Notes: generated from the letters alone by a model not told the origin. A DNA stretch of 64,000 nt from Muraenolepis orangiensis (GCA_027704905.1 CM051002.1:5690574-5754573); one strand, 5' to 3'; shown: positions 1 to 11,560, counted from the stretch's first letter. Program-made: numbers and translations.

Positions 1-209
1 AATCAATGTCTATTACTTTGCTAAAACGATACAGGAATCAATTAATAATTGAATCATTTTAATATCATATATCTTTAGTGCAGCAATGCCAGTTCTGAGG
101 TGTATTTACTGCTTAGGTATTGACAATGTAATAAAGAACAAGTATATAGCCAATGAATGAATAGATGAATGAATGAGTGATGGTGCATGTGTTCTCTTCC
201 CTCTGCCAG

Positions 210-302
210 GGAGCTCCCGGTGAGGACGGTCGCCCCGGACCTCCAGGACCCCAGGGGGGCCGTGGACAGCCTGGAGTGATGTGCTTCCCAGGACCCAAGG
301 GA
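210..302 (+). CDS. col2a1: Collagen helix exon with Gly-to-Cys change
   Basis: The exon follows a CTCTGCCAG acceptor and reads GAPGEDGRPGPPGPQG and onward, matching the COL2A1 99-bp exon. Two departures are seen. The triplet GFP is read as CFP (TGC), breaking the obligatory glycine. The exon also ends six bases early at a weak GTACCC donor, giving 93 bp. The reading frame is kept. A glycine substitution in the helix is normally strongly deleterious, so this exon already suggests relaxed constraint. Confidence 0.8.
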
Positions 303-379
303 GTACCCAAGTACATTCACATGGATCATAGTTACCATGGATCATAGGTATCCCCGTTAAATACAAAACAATGATCATG

Positions 380-560
380 AACATTCAAGATTCAAGATAA
401 CTTTATTTATCCCGAGGGAAATTAAGGTGCAACAGTTATAAATAAGGGAATAAATAAATGCACACAAAATATACTAATACCTAAAAACTAAAAACTAAAT
501 AACAACAAAATAGTATAAATAAAATATAACTAAATGAACTCTAAATAAAATCTAAATGTA
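380..560 (-). mobile_element. LINE-like 3' tail fragment
   Basis: The stretch begins with the reverse complement of a tail common in fish (CCCTCGGGATAAATAAAGTT followed by TCTTGAATCTTGAAT) and continues into AT-rich sequence. The same sequence is seen in the opposite orientation at 11820-11985, and the tail alone at 27088-27135. No coding part remains. It lies in the collagen intron. Confidence 0.6.
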
Positions 561-942
561 TTGATAGATGAATTGCAGAATTTACAGTATTATTACAGTA
601 ATACGTAGGTATATACAATACACAACAATACGTATAGTGCAAATTGGCAGTAATAAAATACTAATAAATAACTCAGATGACTCATCTAGCCCCCCCCCCA
701 CCTGACGGCTACCAGCTCAGTCACTAGCCTGTGGCTCTACAACACCATGGACATAGCACAGTTTACCATCAAACCTTTTAGTTTTGTTTTTTGGTTGAAC
801 AGTTTTTGTTTCTCTCTATCATTATGTATGTCCATTATGGCAGCCATTGCACTCTGGATTCCTCTTTCTGCGTTCCTTCTCAAGGTTTCTTCCTTGATAT
901 GTTTGTCCTTGCCCTTTGGAGGGACTAGGTGTCATACCATGT

Positions 943-1012
943 TCAAGATTTCTTTATTTGCCGTATGCAAGAGGTACCATGGAATGCTTACTCCCCATTC
1001 CCTTTAAATACT
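943..1012 (-). mobile_element. Short LINE 3' tail fragment
   Basis: Reverse-complement copy of the 3' end of the LINE at 5020-5795 (shared core GGAATGCTTACTCCCCATTC). Other short copies lie at 5862-5995 and 9372-9530. It appears to be a 5'-truncated insertion. Confidence 0.6.
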
Positions 1013-1139
1013 GTACACAATATAAAGAACAATAAAGTGACTGATGGATGACATGTGACCTGTGAAGCCCATGAGACAGTAACTGTGGTTCAGGACGATA
1101 CCATTGGATGGACCAGAAGGAACTATTCACTACAGTAGT

Positions 1140-1412
1140 TATACCAACAGAGCCCCTGGGTAGCACCCACTCAATGAACAGAGGCTGGTCATATTCAATA
1201 ATTCCATTTGGATCTGTCCATGGTGAAACATGCTGTCTCCATTCACCTGCATGGTGAGGTGTGTTAAAGGTGGTCTAACGTGAGGTGTTTCCACGGTCTG
1301 AGAGTAAGTCTCCTCCTTCCTCCCTTTGTGCCAAAATACAGAATTATTACAAAATACAGAACCACGGTCTGAGAGTAAGTCTCCTCCTTCCTCCCTTGGC
1401 GCCAAAATACAT
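1140..1412. repeat. Short direct repeat in collagen intron
   Basis: A unit of about 45 bp (ACGGTCTGAGAGTAAGTCTC, then CTCCTTCCTCCCTT) occurs at about 1294-1335 and again at about 1362-1402. Nothing coding is seen in the remaining intron from 303 to 2513 apart from the repeats listed separately. Confidence 0.5.
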
Positions 1413-1722
1413 CATTATTTTTGGGTGAATCTTAAAACCTGCATTATATGATATAACAGGTTTGTTCAAAATGTTTTAAAATGATTGGGTTGTGTTGAAA
1501 TAATGGTGTTGACAACCCTCCATCCGTCCACAGCTGAATCGCCCTCGGATATGTTCCCCTCTCTCTCTCTCGATATGGCCTGTAGAGCACCATGACGGGA
1601 AGATGCTGATGCGATCTTCGTGAAAGCAGAAAGCGTTAGGTTACAGAAGTGGAGAGGAAGTGAATCGCCTCAACATTTTCACATAACCATCCAGTGGATA
1701 GGTTTATTGGTTTTTATTACGA

Positions 1723-1810
1723 TGATCATCAGAATCGGAATGCTCTTATTGTCATTGTACATATATACACAAGTATAACGGAGTTGTGTAAGAATCCTCA
1801 TTGATTTACA
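1723..1810 (-). mobile_element. Fish interspersed-repeat tail
   Basis: The core GCTCTTATTGTCATTGTACA followed by a short A/C-rich run resembles the reverse complement of a tail found in many fish retroelements. It borders the (AT)n tract at 1816. Family assignment was not possible without a library search. Confidence 0.4.
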
Positions 1811-1813
1811 CAG

Positions 1814-1815
<2 letters not shown>

Positions 1816-1859
<44 letters not shown>
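1816..1859. repeat. (AT)n microsatellite
   Basis: About 22 uninterrupted AT units in the collagen intron. Confidence 0.95.
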
Positions 1860-1861
<2 letters not shown>

Positions 1862-2001
1862 TTTAACTGAACTAAATAAAATAAGCAGGTTTAGAATTGC
1901 CAAACATGAGTAAAGATGTATTTATACATTACACATTGCAGTGGCCCTATGTACAGTAGTGCAAATTAGAATATACATATACATACAAAGGTGTGGCGTG
2001 A

Positions 2002-2177
2002 TGTAAACATGTAACTGGGTATTGTAGTATTGGTGCATTACCTACATGTTACATGTTTACACCACATACATAATCAAATGATGATAAATAACAAAGACAA
2101 TGTGCCATGCACGCTAACTTTTACACAGCGTGTTTGCATCCATTATTGCAAACACGCTGCACAAAAGTTAGCGTGCA
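2002..2177. repeat. Two adjacent inverted repeats
   Basis: First hairpin: 2002-2015 pairs perfectly with 2048-2061 (14 bp, 32-nt loop). Second: 2109-2138 pairs with 2147-2176 with 27 of 30 bases matching and an 8-nt loop. The pair may be remnants of a palindromic MITE. No coding sequence is present. Confidence 0.7.
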
Positions 2178-2402
2178 GTTTGAACTCTTCAATCCAACCC
2201 CCTAGTAGTGATGGCTCATGGTCCAAAGCCCCTTCCCCAGCAGGCCGATGTCCGTATCAGAGGGTTGAATCTACTCAGTACTGAACCCCAGGGGGACTGT
2301 GGGATTGTTAGCCAGCAACCAGCAGTCTATTTTAATGGGATTCTATGAACTAAGGCCCTGTGCACACCTCTCTTTATTTCTTCTGTACTTTATCTCCCTC
2401 TG

Positions 2403-2504
<102 letters not shown>

Positions 2505-2513
2505 GTCCCCCAG

Positions 2514-2567
2514 GGTCTGCCTGGTAAAGACGGAGAGACTGGCACTGCTGGACCTCCTGGCCCCGCT
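2514..2567 (+). CDS. col2a1: Collagen helix exon (54 bp, intact)
   Basis: Encodes GLPGKDGETGTAGPPGPA, six perfect Gly-X-Y triplets matching the COL2A1 segment GLPGKDGETGAAGPPGPA. It has a CAG acceptor and GTAAGT donor. The preceding COL2A1 exon (GEPGKAGEK and onward) was not found between 303 and 2513. Confidence 0.85.
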
Positions 2568-2786
2568 GTAAGTGTACCTCGCTCTCTCGTTCTCTCTCTT
2601 TCTCCATCCCTTTATCTCTTTCTCCATCTTCCTCTCTCACTCTCACTCTCACTCTGTCTCTTTGTCGCCCGCTGTGATCCTATCCACTTATTTTTTACAT
2701 TTCAAGAGACAACCTCTATGGGACCATCATGTCCCATGATGCCTTGCTGCTTCTGAAACACAAAGAAGTTATTGACACAAATGTCT

Positions 2787-3000
2787 GTGGGGCGTCAGCA
2801 TAGCGCAGGAGGTAGCGCGGTCGCCTCACAAACAGAAGGTTGCTGGTTCGATCCCCACCTCCTCCTAGCAAAAGCTGTCAAGGTGTCCTTTAGCAAGACA
2901 CCCTGCTCCTGACGTGCTGGCTGCCTCCTTGCATGGCCGTTGGTGGTTGAATATATGGGTGAATGTGAGACTTGATCGTACCGGTGTGAACTAATGGGTT
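2787..3000 (+). mobile_element. tRNA-derived SINE
   Basis: The head looks like degraded tRNA: AGCGCAGGAGGTAGCG resembles an A box and GGTTCGATCCC a B box. The body contains AGCAAGACACC and ends with GGGTGAATGTGAG. It is the same family as 32275-32515. It is not a functional tRNA, because the cloverleaf is not kept and the SINE body follows. Confidence 0.75.
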
Positions 3001-3386
3001 TGTAAGATGAGGAAGAGATACACACACCGCTAATTGAAATTGATAACCAGTGATATCTTCACAGGGAAAAGCCACCTTTAGAGTGCAGGAGTTACACTAA
3101 AGGCAGCTAGCTTCCTCGCTACCTCACACAGATGTAATTATGGCCACGATTTCCCACAAGCAATTCGTCCCATCTGCCATTCCATCTCAATTAGATGGAC
3201 CGCTCACATTTCCCCCAAGCAGCTCTTATACCAGGGCACCATGCCATCCTCTATTTAACATACACTCAACCCTTCTGATTTGATCTTTCTGTGTGTGTGT
3301 CTCTCTCTCTCTCTTCCCTTTCTCACTCTCTCACTCTCTCTCTCTCCCTTCCCTTTCTCACTCTCTCACTCTCTCTCTTCTTTAAG

Positions 3387-3431
3387 GGTGTTCCCGGAGA
3401 GGGTGGAGCAGCTGGCGTGACCGGACCCAGA
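3387..3431 (+). CDS. col2a1: Collagen helix exon (45 bp, intact)
   Basis: Encodes GVPGEGGAAGVTGPR, matching COL2A1 GVPGEAGAPGLVGPR. The acceptor is TTTAAG after a CT-rich tract and the donor GTATGT. The 108-bp exon expected before it (GPAGERGEQGAPG and onward) is absent from 2568-3386. Confidence 0.8.
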
Positions 3432-3539
3432 GTATGTTGGACCCGCCTCTTCCTCTGATTGATTGGTTGGTTAATTTTCAAAACGTGTGTTGATTGGTTC
3501 CAAACTGACCGCTGTCCCCCCGGCTGTGTTCCCGTGCAG

Positions 3540-3638
3540 GGCGAGAGAGGTTTCCCAGGAGAGAGAGGAGGCGCTGGGCCTCAGGGTCTGCAGGGACCCC
3601 GCGGTCTGCCCGGAACCCCCGGAACCGATGGACCCAAG
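3540..3638 (+). CDS. col2a1: Collagen helix exon (99 bp, intact)
   Basis: Eleven unbroken Gly-X-Y triplets, starting GERGFPGERG and ending GTPGTDGPK, nearly identical to the equivalent COL2A1 exon. Acceptor GTGCAG, donor GTGAGT. Together with 3387-3431 this is the best preserved part of the locus. Confidence 0.88.
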
Positions 3639-4184
3639 GTGAGTCTGTCTTTCAGCAGAGTGGAATCAGTACCATTAACTAAACAGGGTTCACGATACAC
3701 TGATGATTCATTCATATTGGTATATGGCAAGAAATATTGCGGCCTATGTAAATATCACATGATGACATTTGTTATCTATTCTAATCTATACAAATATATA
3801 TTCATTATGAAAATAATAAATGTCACTATGTAAAGTTCAGGCACTTTTAAAAGGTCTACCTTCCAGAGCATCTTAATTAAAAACGATATTGCAGCAAAAG
3901 TAAGTAACTAATGGCTAAGCATTGAATTGACACAGACAGGCAGGCCTCTATTGGTTTTCAGTCATCTACTCAAATACTCTATATAGTGACACTATAGTCC
4001 GACTCATAATAACGCTATATTCCTTTACGTTGCTCATTTATTCATTAATCAACGGAAACGTTTTGACCCAAAATGCACATAAGGACGGGTGAAAAGCGGG
4101 ATGTTGTTTTGCAAATAGACATTTGGGATTAGACTGCAGATGGCGTGAGTCAGCACTGAGATAAGTTCCCTTTAGTACACTCTT

Positions 4185-4319
<135 letters not shown>

Positions 4320-5019
4320 AGAGGGAGAGACTATTTGGTGTTACTGGTGTTCCCAAGGAAACAAGCATGTCAAAGTAACCACGTGTACGTTCTCCTCTTT
4401 CGCAACACAACAATCTCAACAACAAACAAACAAAAGAGAGAGGGTGAGACACATCTTATCTGGGATTCACGCTCCATGCTTCCATGACCTTTCTCTGACC
4501 TGAAGGTCAGAGAGATGGATCAGACACACACACAGGATTGTACTCATTGCTGATGGACTGTAGTGGTACCGCCGTCATTCACATGACGACTGCAGTGAAG
4601 CGGACTGCGATGCTCGTTATATTATTAATCATAATATTATTATAATGGGCCGCATTGTGAGATGCAGAACACACTGGTCCAACCGACCAGCTACACCCCC
4701 CACCCCCATCCCCACACACACACTCTCCCCAACACCACACCCAACACCGTTTTTTTGGGCAGATGAATTTGGACATTGGCAGAGGAAGTGGACGATGGTT
4801 AAGGCTTAGTTAGAGCAGGAGGAAGAGGAGGAGGAGGAGGAGGAAGAGTGGGGAGATGGGATAGGGGGGGTGTCTGGGCTCAGGCTAAAGGCAGTGGCTG
4901 ATAACAAAAATGGCTCCCAGTGCCATTTTTTTGTTTTTGTACCAGTGGTCAGCCGACTTGTCAAAAAGTCCTATAGTCCTTCATTGGAATTACAGTTTGG
5001 GGGCTCTGACACCAGACGT

Positions 5020-5795
5020 ATGTGGCAAGGTCTGAGGGTCCTCTCCAGCTACAGGGGGAGCTCAGGGGCAGTCACCAACCACGACCCCAACCTACCAGAC
5101 GAGCTGTGCCTCAGGAAATGCTGAATAGGACAGAGGTGGCTAGTAAACTTCTACCGTGGCACCGTAGAGAGCGTCCTGATGAGTGGCGTCACTGTGTGGT
5201 ACGGACACCACTGCACAGGACAAGAAAGACATCCAGAGGGTCGTGAGGACGACAGAGAGGATCATCGGGTGTGCACTTCCATGCTTTGAGGAGATGTTGA
5301 AGAGGGCCATGTCCATCATAAAGGACTGCAACCACCCTGGGCTCCATCTCTTCTCCCCCCTACCGTCCGGTCGTCGGTTGCGCAGCATCTGTACAAGTAC
5401 TACTAGGTTTAAGGATAGTTGTTATGCACAGGCAGTGCGCCTACTAAACTGCTAGGAGTGCTGCCACTATCATATCATTCTCATTAACATTACACACATT
5501 ATACATTATACTTTGCTGGACTTTCTAGACTCATTACAGCTACTGCACTGTACTGCACTGTATTCATGATGCTGCTGCACTACTCGCACTTTAAATGCTT
5601 TTAAATATTTTTGCACAATTCAACACATGAACATATCATCTATCAGTTACTTTACTCTTTTTGTTCATTGTATATATACTTTTTATGGTATTGTTTTGGA
5701 GATGTATACTGCGGGAGGGAATGGGGAGTAAGCATTCCAATGTACTGGTTACAAATGGCCAATAAATATATTGTATCTTGTATCTATAACTACTA
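5020..5795 (+). mobile_element. LINE 3' fragment (L2/Jockey-like)
   Basis: The fragment encodes, across frame breaks, the C-terminal end of a non-LTR reverse-transcriptase protein. It includes KDIQRVVRTTERIIGCALP, SIIKDCNHPG, LFSPLPSGRRLRSI and QAVRLLNC. An AT-rich 3' UTR follows, ending near TATCTTGTATC. The endonuclease and RT catalytic core are missing (5' truncation). It shares family with 13745-14757 and 46990-47345. The clade name is inference. It interrupts the collagen intron. Confidence 0.75.
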
Positions 5796-5861
5796 TACAC
5801 TTTGGACTGCAAACACACCAAGAGAGAGAGAGATGTAGTTTCTACCAGTTCGTTTTGTGGA

Positions 5862-5995
5862 AACATTCAAGATTCAATAATTGTATTTGCCATTTGCAAC
5901 AAGTACAATGGAAAGCTTACTCCCCATTCCCTACCGCTGTATGAAATTCTAGAACACAATACTACACAAATACTATACAAAAAATGTACGTAAAA
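5862..5995 (-). mobile_element. Short LINE 3' tail fragment
   Basis: Reverse complement of the 3' end of the LINE next to it at 5020-5795, so the two lie tail to tail. It shares the core GCTTACTCCCCATTCCCT with 943-1012. Confidence 0.6.
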
Positions 5996-6558
5996 AGAAC
6001 AATAAAGTATTATAAGGTATTTTGGTATAAAAAGCGGTCAACATAAAGCGGTCAACGTAATCCAAGCTCATATATACGTCAGTCACAGTTTAACTGTCAA
6101 CTTTGGTTCACTTCAAAAAACCCGCAGTGGTCATCTCTCGTGGCATTCCATTACCAATGTCACAAAACTAATGGTATTCCGATGAGCCGACAACCAAAAT
6201 GGAGAAGAAATTGTGCCCACTGATGCGTCAGTGTGCAGTCTGTGTGTCTTTGTATTCCATGCTTTCATCTGTCGACCCATCGTGTACAGGATGAGAGGAC
6301 CTGGTCCTCTGTTTGATCTGTTTAATAATGGGCTGTCCTCTTACACTCACTGTCACTCACTGATTCTTGTGAGTCACACGCAGAAAACAGAAAAGAAAGC
6401 ATTGAGTCTTTGACAAAGGCCATCTCAATGCTTTACCTTTCGCTGAACACAAGAACACAACAGCTGTACTCTATCGACTGGGAAATGAGAAATGCAAAGG
6501 AATAGTCCCAGGCTGTTTAGAAATCACATAGGATGTGCAAGTGGTGGTCCATTTTCAG

Positions 6559-6560
<2 letters not shown>

Positions 6561-6595
<35 letters not shown>

Positions 6596-6651
6596 CTCTC
6601 TCTCTCTCTCCCCCCCTCTCTCCCCTCTCTCTCTCTCATTCTCTCTCTCTG
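6561..6651. repeat. (CT)n-rich tract
   Basis: Interrupted CT array about 65 bp upstream of the exon at 6717. The stretch 5996-6560 holds no gene. Confidence 0.9.
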
Positions 6652-6716
6652 TGTCCCCGTAAAATTTGTGTTATACATTTTTAATTAAAATAATATCTTT
6701 CTATTTCCTCATGCAG

Positions 6717-6770
6717 GGTCTGACTGGTCCCATCGGCCCCCCGGGCCCTTCTGGTCCCAACGGTGAGAAG
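6717..6770 (+). CDS. col2a1: Collagen helix exon (54 bp, intact)
   Basis: Encodes GLTGPIGPPGPSGPNGEK, matching COL2A1 GLTGPIGPPGPAGANGEK. Acceptor ATGCAG, donor GTAAGA. About 162 bp of helix coding sequence expected upstream (GASGPAGPPG through GAPGKDGGR) is missing. Confidence 0.87.
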
Positions 6771-7016
6771 GTAAGAGACCATCATCACGTCCTTGTTTTC
6801 ATTAACCTTCACGCACTAATTTCATTCATTCCAGAACACAAGTTTATAGAAAACAATTACAAAATGTACACCAAATGTATTCATTTAAATGCACAAACAA
6901 TAAAAATATATATTTTCCCTCCTCTTTGTTGTGGGAGTGTGTGTGTGGTGTGGAACAGCGCCATGTGTATATCAATATGTGTGTAAGTGTGTGTGTATCT
7001 GTGCGTCTTTGTACAG

Positions 7017-7025
7017 GTATATATA

Positions 7026-7075
<50 letters not shown>

Positions 7076-7080
7076 TATAT
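7017..7080. repeat. (TA)n microsatellite
   Basis: About 30 TA units with two interruptions. From 7081 to 8189 the intron shows no gene or clear repeat. Confidence 0.92.
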
Positions 7081-8189
7081 TGTTTGCAGTATACTGGATC
7101 GTGGCTATGATGTTGTAGTTCCAGTCTGATGTTTGATGTCTGATGTTGTATGTTTGATTCCAAATAAATAAATAATAAACTATCCAGCAGACAACTTCCA
7201 GCTTTTCAACTTACTTTTTAACTTTCAGCTAAACTTTGGAGAGCTGTCAGCGTTGAGCTAGCGCTGCATTAAGAGCATTACGTTACACCTGGCATGGGCG
7301 CCACTGAGTCACTCCTTGTTTTGAGTTTTCCTATTAAACATGCATCTCATTTCCACAATCTGTTTACCCCCGGTACCTCGGGAGAGAAGCATTAGCGTTC
7401 TGTTTTGGTATATATTGTTTTGGTCTGGCAAGGAGCTACGGATGACATAAACATTTCGTTTTTCAGAGGACGCATCCTCCACTATGGATGTTAATCTAAA
7501 TATTCTTCTTCTCTGGTTTTTTTTTTTGTGGAGCTGGAACACTGTTGTTTGTCTTTGGGTGTTTTTTTTTTATTTGCTTGTTTTTTCATTTCAAAAGTTT
7601 ATGATTCGTGATTGAATATATGCCAGAATGAGAAACTATTGAAGTTTTTCTCAATCATCTTTGCTCTGCTCCGAGTTAGACTTAGCTCACTGGCTTTAAT
7701 ACGCCCCAAAGGTAGATTACTATCAGTCTTATCTTAGAGAGTTTTCACACTTCAACAACCTTTTTCCTTTTGATTTGGACCATTATTCATTCTTATCGGG
7801 CATTAGCAATGTGAAATAGATAAACACCTGCTTTTTCAACATTTTTTCACTTTTGTTTAAAATGCTCACAACCGTCTGAAATTATTGCTAATCAATCAAT
7901 TGATCAATCAATCAATCAGCAGGTTTAAAAGCAGGGAATACATTTCCATATTTGTGAATGGATCTTCTTCGGGATGCAGTCAAGAAAAGATTAGCCTAAT
8001 TTGAATAATAGACACTTTGCACTTCTGCTCAAGCTTCATATCCTAGATCTTGAGGCGGCCTCTGGTGCCTTCACAGGCCTTTGCTGTGAATAACTACAGA
8101 TGTCAGAAGTCAATATTAGTTGTAATAGTTTGTTGTTTGTTGACTGTTTTGCTGCCACATTTGAAGTGCATTGTGCTGTGTTCCTTCAG

Positions 8190-8307
8190 GGTACAGATGG
8201 CCAGCCTGGACTGAAGGGAGATCAGGGAGAAGGTGGACAGAAGGGTTGATGGTTGAAGGGCTGGTGCTCCTGGACCTCAGGGACCCTCCGGAGCCACTGG
8301 ACCTGCG
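8190..8307 (+). pseudogene. col2a1: Broken collagen helix exon (+10 bp, stop)
   Basis: The first 19 codons match COL2A1 (GADGQPGAKGEQGEAGQKG). Then a GAT codon is replaced by 13 bases, introducing a TGA and shifting the frame. After it the homologous AGAPGPQGPSGATGPA resumes in another frame. The exon is 118 bp instead of 108. The splice sites remain (TTCAG, GTGGGT). The preceding 108-bp exon is absent. Confidence 0.85.
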
Positions 8308-8337
8308 GTGGGTCTCACTCCTAGTACCTGAGCTCTG

Positions 8338-8838
8338 ACACCAGCATGTCACTACTAGCACTAAAGCAGTCGCCAACATGTCACTCGTAGCACTAAAGCA
8401 GTCACCAACATGTCACTACTAGCACTAAAGCAGTCGTCAACATGTCACTACTAGCACTAAAGCAGTCGCCAACATGTCACTACTAGCACTAAAGCAGTCG
8501 CCAACATGTCACTACTAGCACTAAAGCAGTAGCCAACATGTCACTACTAGCACTAAAGCAGTAGCCAACATGTCACTACTAGCACTAAAGCAGTCGCCAA
8601 CATGTCACTACTAGCACTAAAGCAGTCGCCAACATGTCACTACTAGCACTAAAGCAGTTGCCAACATGTCACTACTAGCACTAAAGCAGTTGCCAACATG
8701 TCACTAGTAGCACTAAAGCAGTCGCCAACATGTCACTACTAGCACTAAAGCAGTCGCCAACATGTCACTACTAGCACTAAAGCAGTCGCCAACATGTCAC
8801 TACTAGCACTAAAGCAGTTGCCAACATGTCACTAGTAG
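8338..8838. repeat. 32-bp minisatellite, about 15.5 copies
   Basis: The unit contains AGCACTAAAGCAGTCGCC followed by AACATGTCACTACT. Copies differ at a few positions (GTCGCC, GTAGCC, GTTGCC). It starts 30 bp after the broken exon. A degenerate relative lies at 11766-12245, inside a duplicated block. Confidence 0.95.
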
Positions 8839-9089
8839 TACTACTTTATTGAAACAATTATTGAATAATTTAGTAATTAATTTCCTCGCTTTTTGGACAG
8901 AAGCAAGATGGACACAATTACAATTCCCCACTTACTCTCGGAGTGAACGAATGTATGTTCTGATATTTGAGCAGTTCCTCTAACTGAATTGTTTGAATTG
9001 TACGTCCATGAATGGAACGCATTCCATTTGAGTTTTTGTTTTGTTGGTATACATATTTTTTTAATCGTATTATTGTTTTTCTATTTCAG

Positions 9090-9141
9090 GGTCCTACTGG
9101 TTTCTGGACCTAAAGGCGCTCGTGGTGCTCAGGGACCTCCT
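9090..9141 (+). pseudogene. col2a1: Collagen helix exon with 2-bp deletion
   Basis: Homologous to COL2A1 GPTGVTGPKGARGAQGPP. The exon is 52 bp instead of 54, missing two bases after the fourth codon, so the native frame runs into TAA. The remaining codons (GPKGARGAQGPP) are readable in a shifted frame. Splice sites are good (TTTCAG, GTAAGT). Its decayed duplicate is 12429-12484. Confidence 0.85.
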
Positions 9142-9254
9142 GTAAGTGTTAAACCACAGTGAAGCAGACAATAAGTCATCCTAAAAGAACAACACAGAGG
9201 TTTAAGATAAGGAGCTAGGATATGCTTGCTTTAACCCCTTCCTCTCTCCGACAG

Positions 9255-9308
9255 GGTGCCACCGGATTCCCTGGTGCTGCTGGCAGAGTCGGCCCCCCTG
9301 GTCCTAAT
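9255..9308 (+). CDS. col2a1: Collagen helix exon (54 bp, intact)
   Basis: Encodes GATGFPGAAGRVGPPGPN, nearly identical to COL2A1. Acceptor GACAG, donor GTAAGT. A damaged second copy is at 12585-12636. Confidence 0.88.
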
Positions 9309-9371
9309 GTAAGTGAACCTACGTTCTTATCAATCCACGCAATCATGCGTCTTATCAGCTCCAAATCGCAT

Positions 9372-9530
9372 GCAAGATTCAAGGTGTTTTTATTTGCCAT
9401 GTGCAACAAGTACAATGGAATGCTTACTCTCCATTCCCTCCCGCAGTATGAATTTCAACAACAATACTATAACATACTTAACTATGCAATACTCGACTTT
9501 ACCATTCTATACTAATACTATACAATACTA
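9372..9530 (-). mobile_element. Short LINE 3' tail fragment
   Basis: Reverse-complement copy of the LINE 3' end, sharing GGAATGCTTACTCTCCATTC with 943-1012 and 5862-5995, followed by AT-rich sequence. Confidence 0.6.
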
Positions 9531-9679
9531 TACTAAACTACGACAACTGACTTAAAATCCATTGCCATGGCGCGAAAAAACAATGCTGTTTGTCGATAAT
9601 CTTGTGATAATGACCTCAAGGCGACGCCTCGTCCTGCACTGGGACCGGATCATCTGGTCATGCTGCGTTCTCTCTTTAG

Positions 9680-9841
9680 GGTAACCCTGGAGGCGTGGGA
9701 CCCTCTGGTCCTCCCGGTAAAGATGGACCCAAGGGCGTGAGGGGAGGCGGTGGTCCCCCCGGTCGTCAAGGCGACGCAGGGCTCCGCGGACCCGCCGGCA
9801 CCTCCGGAGAGAAGGGAGACCCCAGCGAGGACGGTCCTTCT
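9680..9841 (+). CDS. col2a1: Collagen helix exon (162 bp) with Gly-to-Ser change
   Basis: The 54 codons match the COL2A1 162-bp exon: GNPG, GKDGPKG, GPPGR, GLRGPAG and GEKGD are recognisable. The frame is open. The triplet expected as GDD reads SED, which breaks the glycine repeat near the 3' end. Acceptor TTTAG, donor GTAAGC. Base composition is GC-rich compared with the introns, as in a gene once under codon selection. Confidence 0.85.
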
Positions 9842-9894
9842 GTAAGCATGCGTCACTCACTTATGTTCTTGTTGTTCATGTGAGCGTCATCGCG

Positions 9895-9965
9895 TCTCAA
9901 CCGGCTGGCGCTCTAACCGTGTTCCCGGCGAGCACAGGTTTGATTCCCCATCTGCTACGTATGGT
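9895..9965 (+). mobile_element. Possible tRNA-SINE fragment
   Basis: GGCGCTCTAACCG with a following GGTTTGATTCCCC resembles a degraded tRNA-derived head with a B box. It is short and uncertain. Confidence 0.3.
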
Positions 9966-10134
9966 CATTCTCCCCCTCTCTCTCTTTCCTCCCACTCTCC
10001 AGTCTGTCTTCACTGTTAAGGCACAAAAACAGAACATAACACTATTCAGTTCTACAGAGAGTTACTTTGAGCCTTGCTGTCTTCACACACATATTCACCC
10101 AGAATATACCCACACCCAATATACCAGAATCCGT

Positions 10135-10174
<40 letters not shown>
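10135..10174. repeat. (CA)n microsatellite
   Basis: About 19 CA units in the collagen intron. Confidence 0.95.
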
Positions 10175-10179
<5 letters not shown>

Positions 10180-10531
10180 CGTATACACGTATATCCACCA
10201 CCCACAGCCACAATCCTATTCCAACCCCTTCTAATCTTCTAAAGATGTACCTGTGTGCTCCATTATCGTCAAACCGAACACACTTTGATGTGTTTACCCC
10301 CCCCCCCCCCTCTCACAACCAGCTGTTACTGTTGCTCCCCTAAAGAGGCACTTTCATTAGCCCACGACAGCCAGCACAGGCCTTTATTTATTTAGTCTGG
10401 GCTCTTCTCTCTCACTCTCTCTCTCTGCTAATACACCGAGCCATCAGTCTCCATCATGCCCATCCCCCCCCCCCCCACGTAATGGCGGACGGAGAAATAT
10501 GACGATGGAGCCCGGGCAGCAGCAGGAGTTG

Positions 10532-10602
10532 ACAGAGAGCCTGATGACAGAGAGCCTGATGACAGAGAGCCTGATGACAGAGAGCCTGATGACAGAGAGC
10601 GA
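10532..10602. repeat. 15-bp tandem repeat, about 5 copies
   Basis: The unit GAGAGCCTGATGACA is nearly perfect. Because 15 is a multiple of 3 it reads as repeated MTESL in one frame, within a short ORF that has no other support. The region 9842-11560 lacks the roughly 250 bp of helix exons expected here. Confidence 0.9.
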
Positions 10603-11457
10603 GCAAGAGGGGGAAGCGTCTCTTCAAAAAACCTGCCTGCACTCACCATTACAGATGAGAACCCAGACGACAGGGAAGTGACAAGGATGCAGCCCCGTCC
10701 CACTGCAGAGTGCTCTGTGAGACAGGGGACCCTCAAATCAGGGCATCCTAGCAGGGTTATTGTTAAGGAAACACCTGCTGATGCCTTGAGAGGCTCCTAG
10801 AAATGACGCTTACGATACAATGCGAGCCAATGGGTGAATTTCACAGACAGGGAGTGTTCTTCTTCAGACTAGAGTCAGGGAGTGGATATCGATGTGTCTG
10901 AATTAATGGGAATATAAGAATGATTTGTCTCCAACCAGCGAGCTCCTTCATCGAGATCCCTTTTTAATACCCTGTCTTTTTGTCTTTCTCTTCTCAAGTC
11001 TTCTTTCCACACCCAAACTGAGACCCGGCCATCTGGACTGTAGCCGACTGCAGTCTGTTTGTTCATTCTGTTCAGCCTGGTCATTGGATTGGTAAAAGTA
11101 GGGCAATATGGAGGAATGATTGGTCCAGTTCTGAATGGATTTTTTTCTGTCAAGGATGATCATTAATTGATGTGCACAAATCACCGGTTCCACCTTTTGT
11201 GAAGGTGAAAATGTGTCACCTGCCGTAATATGTAAAGAATGAACTGGCAGCGAATCCAAATTAAAATCCATCCATCTTCAATCAGTTAATTAAATTAAAT
11301 AACCAATCAGTACGTCATTATTAAAAACTTTTGAAGTGATTTGTGTACCCCACAAAAATCATACCACTGCAATATTTCAGTTCAATTTATTTGGGTGAAA
11401 TTGTTTCCCAGATCTACAACACAACTGTTGTAGTACATTGCTTTTTTCCTAAGCTCC

Positions 11458-11487
11458 TAATCTAGATCACTGTTTTGATCTAGATTA
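11458..11487. repeat. Short perfect hairpin
   Basis: TAATCTAGATCA and its reverse complement are separated by 6 nt. Confidence 0.6.
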
Positions 11488-11560
11488 GAACAATGCTATC
11501 TCGTCGTAAGCCAATGCTAAAGCCGTAAACGCTCAATAATGTTGTTCTGCCGTCCCATAG

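Noticed and set aside
2810..2860. tRNA gene at this site and at 25530, 32450, 41250 and 57370
   Set aside because: Only A- and B-box-like parts are kept, and SINE bodies follow.
8338..8838. Possible CRISPR-like array
   Set aside because: Units are contiguous without unique spacers, in a eukaryotic gene; it is a minisatellite. The same applies to 29228-29905.
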